A DNA stretch of 59,973 nucleotides from Acanthaster planci (Eukaryota; Echinodermata; Asteroidea; Valvatida; Acanthasteridae). Each line of letters begins with the position of its first letter. Positions within the stretch are counted from its first letter, which is position 1. The notes below the pieces were generated by a model. It was not told where the DNA came from and did not search any database. It was given only the letters and a program-made list of their open reading frames with translations. Below are positions 26,801 through 35,800 of the stretch, in pieces. The position numbers were made by a program, and so were the translations under genes. The stretch covers positions 585,436 through 645,408 of the forward strand of contig NW_019091426.1 in assembly GCF_001949145.1 (NCBI RefSeq), in the 5' to 3' direction.

Positions 26801-29609
26801 CGCCCCCTTTCCAGCCTCATCAGGATTATTTTGCGCATTTCCCTTACAAATTTTCTGCACCCAGACATGAAGGGTTGTTTTGTTTAGCTCTGTGCTACCT
26901 TATGTTTTTCTGGCTTCTGTGCGAGCACAGGTTGTCACATTCTGCAAATGTCAAGGTAAGTCATATCAATTCGTCGGGTGCCCGGCAGAAGGGCATAAGC
27001 GCACTTTCGCCCTTTCGCCGGGAAGCATGATCACAACAGAAAAAATGTTCCCGGCAAAAGGGCGTAAGAAACACACTCTCTTTATTTAGTAAAAATGGAT
27101 ATAATTTACTATAAAATCAACCTGGGCTGTACAAAAAGCAACCTTTGAACAACTTATTAAATGGCTTGGGCATTTTTTTTTTACTTTTTGTTAAGAAATC
27201 TTCATATTTCATTAAAATACAGTAGTTGCATACTTTTGTCCTTTCGCCGGGAAAAGTTTTTTTGCAGTGATTATGCTTCCCGGCAAAAGGGCCTAAGCGC
27301 TTACGCCCTTCTGCCGGGCACACGACGAATTTTAAAAGTGACATGACACTTTCTGGTGTGCAAAGAACTCTCTGTCAGAATCATTTTGAAATGCAGTGGC
27401 AGTCAACAAATAATAACTCGCACCCGGCAGCCCTTCAAGTGAGGGCACCGACTCAGTCTAATTTGGAATAATTTTCGTAGGACAATATGGTCATAATAAA
27501 CTTTTGACCTCACACAGACTCAGTATGTACGTTCTTCAAGGAAAGAAACTACCTTGATCTGCTTGTCACTTTCTGACTCCAATCTAAGACTCAGGGAGCA
27601 TTATCACATGAACCACAAGTGATATTTGCTACTTTCATCCTGACCAATTTGACTAAAAGTACCTTTTTTAATTGTGAAGCTTCTGTTGGCATGATCCTGT
27701 ATGTGATGTGATCTGCGAAAACCGTTCACATGGTGAGCTCTTTCATTTTGGTGCATATCAATTTCAAATTGATCTGGACCCTGCCTTGTGTTCAAAGCAA
27801 AACTGTGATTCTAGACAACCTAGATTCATGTTGTAGACAAGACAGAATCACGAATAGAATACATCTGAAAACAAGTGCGTGTCCATATTAATTGGAAGTT
27901 TATGTGCACCCACGTGACAAAGCACACCATGTGAAGGGTTTTCGCAGATCGCATCACATATATTATCAGTCATGGCGTTCCTCAGCTGAGTATTAGCCAT
28001 GGATATCCTGGCTGCGTGGCCCTCCATCAGTGATCTAATTTCAACGTGCCTGTCAGTTCCGTTGTCCCTACATAGCATGTTGTTGACAGTAGCAGAGGGT
28101 CGCTCTCTACTATGGTGACCATACCTTGGCTCCCAGAGCACTATTTGATGGCTTCCTGTGTATCAGGCAGTGGCCAGCTAGCCTCAGTTGAATGTTGACA
28201 ATCTTGTCAGATGGTTTCAGGGGCCTTTTGTAGAGCACTATGTTGGATATGTGCTCCCAGGAGCTCTTGGTCAATTAGCACGGCCCTGAGCATCCCCGCA
28301 CAGCATCTGTCGAGACACTCTCTTGTGGACGATGTACATGCCAACTTTCATTCTCCTTCAAGCTAAAATGGAAACACTACTTTAGGTAGAGGAAATTCGT
28401 GTGACCGTTCAAAGCACAGCGGGCATGATACTTAGAAATGCAAGTTTTGGGAGAGAAGTTCTTGTCTGGTTTTTCACATCAGCTTAGAGATCTTTCGTTT
28501 GGTGAGGAGTGGACCCTCTTGAGAGGACCTCAGAGACGCTTGGTCCTCGATGACCTCCGCTGTGCTTACTTCTTCATCTTCTTCATCCTCACCGCCTTCT
28601 TTGGCACAGGAAATATTGCCAGCATAAACAGGTAAGCTTTAACAAAAGGAGATGTGTTTTTGTTAAGATTTGGTTGGTTTTTTTTTCTTGTAAGATTTTC
28701 TGAAAAAAACTTTTGCAGTTTGGGAAAAAAATGCTACCCCTCTTGAGCCACATTTTCCAAAAGAGTGTAGAAATAGAAATCGTCAAAAATCAGATCTGAA
28801 AATCAGATTCTTAACCCTAACACTCCTCAATCCTTCACCTGTTGGAGGACTGAGGACTGTTAGGGTTAAAGTAAGCTTACCCCAATGTGTCAAGTTCACC
28901 TTGTGTCCCATCCATCCAGACCTGTACCTGACAGAAGAAATAAAACAGGTTTTGATAAAAACATTGTGGCCAGATATTTTTACTTCGACCCTCTTACATC
29001 TCATTTGCCATGTTCTCTTGAACCTGACACCCCAACCCCAATTTGTTGTCTTCGCAGTTTTGATCCAGCATCTGTGTACTGTTTCTTGACTGTTTTCAGT
29101 CCTTTCATAATGGGTTCACTTCTCTTGTGGAAGGTGAGTTTTAAACTCCTCCAGAATTTCTCAGACGATATCCAGAACATCAACTTCTGCAAAATTCAGT
29201 CGGGAAATGTATCTTTATGTTGATGCAAAAAAATTGCCCACGAAACGCATTTTGGTTGAACACTTTTTGTACGAATTTTAATCCACTTAATCCATTCAGT
29301 TGTCTTAATCCACAGATTGTAATCCTGTTTCTGCTGGTAACCTGCACCTTCAAGGCCATCCACATACTGCTGCGGTTGCCGAACACCAGCCTCTTCCTGG
29401 TGGTGCTTCTCTTGTCGGATGGCCTGGCGCTTCAGTTCTTCTTCCTGGTCAGGGATTCGGGGAGCTGGCTGGACATCGGGACCAGCATCAGCCACTACGT
29501 GATCGTCATGTGCATGATCATCTTCGTCATGCTACTGTTGGTCCTGGCTCGGCTCTTCACTACCGTGACCTTTGGCCTCGGTCACAGAGGCAAATTTCAC
29601 AGTACTTAA
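17897..29609 (+). CDS. PIGN: GPI ethanolamine phosphate transferase 1
   Basis: Seventeen coding exons: 17897-18120, 18989-19110, 19759-19857, 19976-20082, 20716-20971, 21901-22020, 22489-22682, 23177-23311, 23736-23815, 24413-24676, 25412-25607, 25692-25783, 26217-26540, 26865-26930, 28488-28631, 29058-29133 and 29316-29609. They total 2793 nt, or 930 aa (human 931). The enzyme transfers ethanolamine phosphate to the first mannose of GPI precursors in the ER membrane. A signal-anchor helix spans residues 3-21. The lumenal alkaline-phosphatase-fold domain has FVADGLRAD (metal Asp 53), the nucleophile Thr 93 in [18 protein letters not shown] (Asp 215, His 219), TADHGM (Asp 263, His 264) and GSHGAGHP (His 276). 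From about residue 450 it is multi-pass membrane, including [31 protein letters not shown] and [13 protein letters not shown]. All frames close. The exon 1 donor GTTGGC and exon 13 donor GTATCC are weak. Confidence 0.97.
18435..18639. mobile_element. hAT-type MITE with 8-bp target duplication
   Basis: The terminal inverted repeats are CAGTGGCGTAGCCA at the left and the complement of CAGTGGTGTAGCCA at the right, one mismatch in 14. The flanks CCAACAAG (18427-18434) and CCAACAAA (18640-18647) form an 8-bp target duplication with one mismatch, typical of hAT transposons. The 205-bp body is non-coding with G and C runs. It lies in PIGN intron 1. Confidence 0.85.
20139..20362. mobile_element. Tc1/mariner-type MITE
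   Basis: The ends are inverted repeats: CACTACTCAAAAAAGTTT at the left, and at the right the complement of CCCTACTCAAAAAAGTTG. Both continue into a GGACCACTTTTT / GAACCACTTTTT match. The element is flanked by TA on both sides (20137-20138 and 20363-20364), the mariner-class target. It is 224 bp, non-coding, and lies in PIGN intron 4. Confidence 0.82.
21346..21650. repeat. Dispersed palindromic repeat, TGTCCGAA family
   Basis: The sequence shares blocks with the element at 4456-4696: GGCCATGTCCGAAAC, GTCTATGG, TTTCCACATATCTTC, and GGATGCAGCC near the end. It contains internal inverted pieces such as GGCTACGGCTTTGTG. It lies in PIGN intron 5. Boundaries are approximate. Confidence 0.55.
22780..22980 (-). 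mobile_element. Possible tRNA-derived SINE fragment
   Basis: On the minus strand a tRNA-like box B (GGTTTGAGTCCC, complement of 22914-22925) follows a tRNA-like stretch CATCTGGACTGGTAGGC. It lies in PIGN intron 7. No complete tRNA fold is present, so a SINE head or tRNA pseudogene is likelier than a working tRNA. The 5' and 3' limits are estimates. Confidence 0.45.
26969..27330. mobile_element. Compound foldback element
   Basis: Two arms of about 100 bp (26969-27068 and 27230-27330) are inverted copies: ATTCGTCG, then GTGCCCGGCAGAAGGGC, then GCCGGGAAGCAT. The loop is AT-rich. Each arm also contains smaller hairpins, because the word CCCGGC(A/G)(A/G)AAGGGC recurs in both orientations. It is non-coding and sits in PIGN intron 14. 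AATT flanks both ends but is itself palindromic, so a target duplication cannot be proven. Confidence 0.82.
27690..27974. repeat. Long inverted repeat, about 285 bp
   Basis: The left arm 27690-27783 contains TGATCTGCGAAAACC and TTCACATGGTG. The right arm 27881-27974 carries the complement of GCGATCTGCGAAAACCC and TTCACATGGTGTGCTT. A smaller hairpin (GTGATTCT) sits in the loop. It lies in PIGN intron 14, next to the LINE remnant, and may be part of the same insertion or a foldback beside it. Confidence 0.7.
27990..28320 (-). pseudogene. Decayed LINE ORF C-terminal remnant
   Basis: Read on the minus strand, the sequence encodes pieces in order [37 protein letters not shown] and [20 protein letters not shown], with a further piece EIRSLMEGH. 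This is the order found at the C-terminal end of many animal non-LTR retrotransposon polyproteins (RTE- or CR1-like: [27 protein letters not shown]...RGRP.TY). The pieces are split by at least two frameshifts, so it is a dead copy. It lies in PIGN intron 14, opposite to the host gene. The clade is uncertain. Confidence 0.75.
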
Positions 29610-29790
29610 GAAGAATCATGATGTGTTCAGAAAGTTGTGATTTTCAGTGCGACTGACACGCTGTTACAGGCAGAGACATTGTTTTGTCCAAACTGCCCAC
29701 GACGGGTAGGAGATAGTAACAGACCCAGTTGGAAATGCAGAGACTGAGGGATATTGACTCAGTCCCTGAACAAAGAGTGTGTCAAGAATG

Positions 29791-29925
29791 CTAAGTCTGT
29801 GTCCAAATCACTTGGCTTTGGCTGGAGATAATACATGCTTCTATCGAAGCCCTACCTAATGGCTGCAGCCGTTTCTCATAGACTTGTGCCTTGTTATCAG
29901 CCATAGCCATGCTAGTCTGATGTGA
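29791..29925. repeat. TGTCCGAA-family repeat copy
   Basis: The left end GTGTCCAAATCACTTGGCTT resembles the ends of the element at 4456-4696. The body has GGCTGCAGCC and the right end contains CAGCCATAGCC. It lies in the presumed PIGN 3' flank. Confidence 0.5.
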
Positions 29926-30246
29926 CCTTAAAGTGGAGAGATTGGTTCATAGTGTCTACGTTCATTAGCTACTTTGTTATACACATGCCCAGTGTACTGA
30001 TTATGAACACCCATGAGCTAAATACTTCCAGGACTGTGCATTACTTCCAGTTGAGACAGTTTTTATGACCACACGGTGTAAGTGGGCACGGTGCCAGTTG
30101 CAATAACATCACACCAATGTACTACAGAAGATGTTCTGTGACCCATCAGTGTCTTATGAGATTTGAAGGTTTTCATGGTGGAAGTAGCAAGTAAACTAGA
30201 TAGGTTTGGGGTAGCACCATGGATTCATCTCTTTTTAAGTCTGTAG

Positions 30247-30306
30247 GGTTCTGAAAAGAACCGATAGTGCTCAACATTTCGGACAGTATGCTCTGTCCGT
30301 CGTCAG
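30247..30306 (-). ncRNA. Hammerhead-like core beside a histone-type stem-loop
   Basis: On the minus strand CTGACGA (30306-30300) is followed, after one C, by the stem GGACAG/CTGTCC with a 6-nt loop, then GAAA (30280-30277). CUGANGA, stem II and GAAA are the hammerhead ribozyme core. About 15 nt on, GGTTCTTTTCAGAACC (30262-30247) matches the 6-bp stem, 4-nt loop form of histone mRNA 3' stem-loops. The extra C before stem II departs from the canonical ribozyme, and stems I and III are not evident. It may be a remnant of a Penelope-like retroelement, which can carry hammerheads. Activity is not claimed. Confidence 0.4.
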
Positions 30307-30744
30307 GAGACTTCAGTTCTTGTTTTCACAATTTGTTTGTTGGAAGGCCAGAAATCTTTGCTTGATGAAAACCTCATTTAGTCATTTGCAAATTATTTAT
30401 ACTGCATAATTTTATAGTTGTTGTGTCAAATATTATAGCTCAGTGCAAAATGATTTGTGAGAGCCCTCTGTGTTCCCAATGTTGTTCCACTGTTCTAATT
30501 TAGACAGTGTTGCCGAGTGGACTTCTGGAGTCCTGAACTTTCACACTGTTACAGCTTGAAAGGAGTCTAATTGTGGGGAATGGAGACAAGCAATGGCAGT
30601 TCTAGGGTGAAGGGGAGACAGGGTGGCTAGCAGACTAAAGTCGAGTTAAAAGCAAGACTGTTTAAAGCAATTTCGGCCTCATCAAGTCGATGTTCATCTC
30701 AAATTTCATGACAAGACTGAAGACTGAGTATACGCCTACCCCCC

Positions 30745-30905
30745 CCCCTCCCTGGAGGGGATGCCATCCCATGGCAGGTTACTTACTTCCCAGTGCTGTT
30801 ACCCATTTATACCGAGGCTACAACTACTGGCCAGCAGCTGGATTCGATCCCGTCCCCCTCCGATCATGAGTCATAAATCCTAACCACTGGGTCCTCCGAC
30901 TTTCA
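30745..30905 (-). mobile_element. tRNA-derived SINE
   Basis: Minus-strand reading gives a tRNA-like head: CCCAGTGGTTAGGAT in the box A position, then GGGATCGAATCCAGC in the box B position. The body contains GGTATAAATGGGTAACAGC and CCATGGGATGGCATCCCC and ends in a G-rich run near 30739-30748. The head lacks a clean cloverleaf, so it is not a working tRNA gene. The ends are approximate. Confidence 0.6.
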
Positions 30906-32399
30906 GTCAAGTAAACTCAAGCGTATCCCTAAGGATAATGAAAACTGTCGTATTACAGTGGGACATGTAGTTACTCTCTTTCTCGTACAAAGTCAGCAGT
31001 CCAACCATCAGAGGCAAATGAACGGAAACAGGACAGAATAAGAATATTACGAGTTAGCTATTTTTCTGGGGCAACAAAAGAGATGGAAGCAGTAGAGGAA
31101 CTAGGATTCATTATAAAAGTAATCAAACGTGTTTAGGTGCGTATTTGATGCACACTGGGAAAGGAAAGGGGCGTCTCAAAGACGTGCGTCTATTTTGTCG
31201 GAGAGCCACCCCCCCCCAAAAAAAAAATTTGCCAAACTGATTTTTTTATATAAAGGCAATGTATGCATTACTATTAGTTGGAAAATTCAGCGAGACAGTG
31301 AAAACAAAGTTCGGAAGTTTTAAATTGGCACATCTAGCTGCAATAAGATTTGTGCTTATCACACGATGAATCTTTGGAAGAACGGCAAGTGCAAAGTTAA
31401 GACTATTTTTCGTCAAATATTGTAAGCAGGCAGAAATGGAGGAAACCCGTGCAGATTTTTTCACGAACGCCAAAATTTCTACCAAGTATAATATCAGTCT
31501 CCCCAGGCAGCCGCATCGTGTGCAAAACAATTATCGAAATCCACTTTTACACCCACTGAATTTACCGCAGAATGGAGTATTGAATCAGCCTTGAAAATAT
31601 TTTACGCAATGGAAATTTTTTTTGCATTTTCAAGAGTTAATGATTTAATAGGGATCGTTAAAGAAATTACAATTTTTATGAAACGGGTTTTCGTTTCACG
31701 TTTTGTATCTTTAATAAGGTTTTCTCTATTATCGTTGTGTTCTCGATGCCGAAGTATACGAGGATACATGCCGTGGGCATACTCATCAAACAAGGCACAC
31801 GCCCTAAGGATGTGAGCAAATCGATGAAATGTCGAAATGCTTCCCTTTGTTTATCGACGATATCAGTCTAGTCTACCCCTATTCCCGTACCGACTGACAC
31901 TCCCGATGACTTTTCCACTGAAGTCTTGTCCCGTTGGACTGTTTTCGACAGATGCTCCGTCCTTCACCGGGGAAACATGTTGCTGGAATTTGTACAGACA
32001 AAAAGAAATTAACATTCACTGATTAAAAACAATGAAATAAAATGGCGGCTATCATTTTTTGTTTTGTTGGTTTTTTCCTTTTGTCTCGTAAACACCCCCA
32101 TGTCAGGTGACATTTTAACTCCAAGTAACAGTATGCTTTCAATTGCGACCTTAAAAAACACATTAATGTCAATAATGACCTTTTTACTAGCCGTTCCGCC
32201 TTTTGCATCTCGTGCAAAACACCTGCTTAATTCTTTGTAAAACAAACCCAATTTCAAGAATTTTGTGGGTGGGTTCCTTGGATATACATGTTTTGGTCTT
32301 AAAAATACCGCCCTAAAAATTGTTATTTGTGTCAAAGTTCATATTTGACACAGTTGTTCCTTAGAAATGAAATTGTGACATTAGCACGGCGTATCGGAA

Positions 32400-32894
32400 G
32401 AAAGAAGCACCGTGCGGCAAGGTTTCAGAACACCTACGCGCTTCCCATTCCCTCCGATGCGATTCCGAGAATTTCCTGTTTGCGCTTCCACCCTCCGTTG
32501 CTACCACTACCACCCCCATGCTTTAACTGGAATGGTTCTGCGAGGAAGTGACGTTGCAGCCGGCTGACCAATAGCAGCGCCGGACCTGTCCGTGAGGCCG
32601 TGGATGTGGGCGGGCTCATTAGAAATTTCCGGCACTATATGCATGAATGGCCTGTGATACGTCATCACGTAGCCTCTGAGTGTGTGTGACGCAGCGCCTA
32701 CACATTAGCAGTGTGTCGAGCTAGCAGCGCTGGTACTGTGTATTGTCATTTGGTGACCGCGGAATGGTGTTATCGACACGACGTTTTAGCACTGCGTGTT
32801 TACTATTGGAATAATACACACTCCACTACTAGCTTCAAAGTTTACGTCTTTCTTGTAATCGCGTAGTGGAATATAACCACGACAAGCCGTCAAC
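32400..32894 (+). promoter_or_regulatory. CBFB promoter and 5' UTR region
   Basis: GC-rich DNA just upstream of the CBFB start holds an ETS/CRE-like composite (GGAAGTGACGT, 32544-32554), a CCAAT box (32568-32572), a CRE-like TACGTCAT (32658-32665), and AACCACG about 20 bp before the ATG, which resembles a RUNX site. The transcription start is unknown. Factor binding is inferred from motif match only. Confidence 0.55.
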
Positions 32895-35800
32895 ATGCCG
32901 AGGGTAGTACCCGACCAGAGAGCTAAATTCGAGAACGACGAACTCTTCAGAAAACTTGGACGCGAGTCCGAGGTAAGCTTGTTTGCGTTTTTAAAAAGTT
33001 TCTTTCTTTCGCGACCGGGTGAGCATGGGCGAGTTGGGGCACAATCGGGACAACCCCGGAAGTGGGGATATTAACCGCAAAGACTGCTCATTATAGTTGG
33101 GGTCAAACCAAATTACAAGCAGCACTTCAACGTGTGATACTGGATAAGTGTACGTATCGTGTATTCATTTCTCGGTGTGCTGCATTGCCGCATGCGCATG
33201 TAAACTGACATGTGCCTATTGCACCTGTAATGAAGTCCTCCCGATGTCGTAATGTTCGCACGTGCATGGCGGTATCTCTTTCGCTTTTATTGTAGATCCC
33301 AGCACATACAAAAGCGATTGCGTAATGGTAGTCACAAAAGGTCGGCATGGTGTTGGTGGCACTGGCAATGGACATGTGTTGATAGGCGATCGTATCAGCA
33401 TGGAGGAATCCATGATGTCCGTATCTGTCGTCCAACTTTACTACTTTGACCAACCACTTGGCCGCCGCCTCATCCCTAGTCCGAGTAACCATGGAGTAAC
33501 TAAGACCCTTACAGATTGCTTCTTCCCTTTTTTGACATTGGGCGAAACCTGTACCGGGATAGCCCAGTATAGCAGGGCGTTGTGTACAGACAGAAGCAGA
33601 AGCAGAGGACAGGCCTTGGTCCTGATCACTCGGTCTACCCCCATCTGCATGTTTGTTCCAAGGAGAACGGTGGAATAAATGCTAGGCCTGAAACTTCCTG
33701 AACCACCGAGGAAGTTCAAGTCGCAAGAATTTCTTATTTTTAAAGGGCAACAGGGAACTCTCATAGAAGACCTGCGTGGAGCGCCCTCACAGAGGATAGG
33801 TCTTTGTTTCTATATGATATGCTTGAGTAGACACTGCAGTACTTGATTGTCATCCAAATCTAAATAACAAAACATGTCCCCTGTGAGGGCATGCATGCAT
33901 GCCCTCTATTGCTGGCAGTAGTGTTTGTCCTAAGAGATATTTCTTCTGTGGAGGCCTATTGAAACATCCTATCAACCGATCCCATAACTTCCCTTTGTTA
34001 GATATGAGTTAAGTTTCTGATGGTGATATCTTGATAATGTTTTTTTGCAGATCAAATACACAGGGTTCCGTGACCGGTCACACGAAGAACGTCAAGTCCG
34101 TTTCCAGGCAGGATGTCGTGAGGGCCATGCGGAGCTTGTAAGTTAAGCTATAGTAGTTCAACATTTACTCGCCCCCCCCCTTAAGTGTTGATCCTTAATC
34201 GACCCCAGTTCTTTCAGCTTCAGATCCTTCAAAATCCACCAGAAGTGTTTGGAAGACTTTGCAACCCGATCTGGGTCTTGGTAGCCAGACGTAAAAAAAC
34301 GGTGCCATTTCATGTTTCTTGCAAGGGGCTGGATTCGGGGGACATATGGGAGGTGTTGGTGAAAAGGTTCTGACTAAAATAATAAAGAAGTTTAAGGTAC
34401 TTAATAGGTGTCATTTTCATTATGGACCTGTTTTAAGATGGCATAAAATGCTGGTTGAAATTTGTCAGGAATCTGAAACTATACTGACGGTGCCACTGCA
34501 CGGATTGTGTAACTTGAGGGGATTTTCCCCACAATCGCAACATTGGCCCTTTTTAGTTGTCCGAAATTCAGTGTTTATTATGTCTCCATTCCGACCGAAC
34601 CTCAAACTGTTGGCTAAATTCACACCAAGCGCAGGACTGTACGAGCAAGTCACGCCAACTGCTCGGTTCCACAGTCACCATGAACGCTGCCACATGAAGG
34701 CCGCGTGGAGCAAACATTGTCAAGGACGGGTGTTTTAACCTCTCGCTCGGGTGAAGGCCTCCTGTGTGTTTCAAGGGGTGTTTGTTGTTGCAAATCAGTC
34801 CGGTGGTGGTAGGGATACAACAAAGAGTTGTCTTGTTAGGAAATTCCACCTGGCAGAATTTCTGGACCACTTTGACAAGCCCACGCTTGCTACCTTTTTC
34901 ACGATTACTGCCTCCACCCGTGCCAGTTTTTCTTCAGAAATGTAATGAGACACATTTTAAGCTCATTTATAACGCCAATCAAGGTAATTTGATGAAGAAA
35001 TTGTATCTGTGCAATGAGCATTGCAGCGCTGTTGCGATGAGCTTGATTTTATTTTCTCCTTGTTTCCGGTTTTTTTATCTCTTCGAACATAACTTTACAC
35101 TGCTGCTAGCAAATTTAATGTGTGCTGGGACGAACTTGTGTTAAAAAAACGCAAACCAAACTAAAATATGGTTTTACCTTCGATTTTAGCCAACAGACCT
35201 CTCCAAAATTTCCGTCAAGTAGGCAAGAACCGCAGTAATTTCTCCAGCTTAAGTTTGAGATTTCTGGTTCAGTTCTAAGATTTATTGTTAGACTTGTCCC
35301 GAATGAGATAAAAATGGTATAAAGGTGAAGCTTCATCATAGACCGGCTGTGCTTACGTGTAACTTTTCGAAAGTTGGCCGGGTCAGTGTAGTCTAATGGC
35401 TTGCCTTGAGGAACTAACATTATGGTTATGAAGACTCTTGACCAGACGTTTCTGTCGGACAACTAACACTGCGACCAAGTACATGTATTAAGTTTTCCCA
35501 AGTGCTTATGGTAGTTGTACCGTCCAAGTCCTTCACTTGGTGCTTGGTCGGATTCATTTCAATTCTCGTCCATAGTTACAGCTTGTAGGATTTACTCTTG
35601 AGTTTCAATATAGTCCTGGGTATTCCCATACTCTTCGAGTTTCCTTCCATATTTTGAAAGGGAAACCAGTACCACTGAACCCCGCGCCCTATTAAACCGA
35701 GTGACCTTTGATCATGAATTGAAATCGTACTGTGCTTTTTAATTGGCCAACTTAAAGCACAACTCGAGAGATAAAAAGGACAGGTGAAATAGCCCCATGA

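Larger units (their letters stand above)
29610..32894. other. PIGN-CBFB intergenic region
   Basis: The first part should be the PIGN 3' UTR; no clear AATAAA was found close by. Three repeat features lie inside (29791-29925, 30247-30306 and 30745-30905). From about 32400 the DNA becomes GC-richer and grades into the CBFB promoter. No protein-coding gene is recognised. Confidence 0.6.

Noticed and set aside
30836-30905. Functional tRNA gene
   Set aside because: Box A and B words are present but stems do not pair into a cloverleaf; assigned as a SINE head.
33262-33678. 138-codon ORF in CBFB intron 1
   Set aside because: No recognisable domain, overlapping ORFs on the opposite strand, no splice context; best read as chance.
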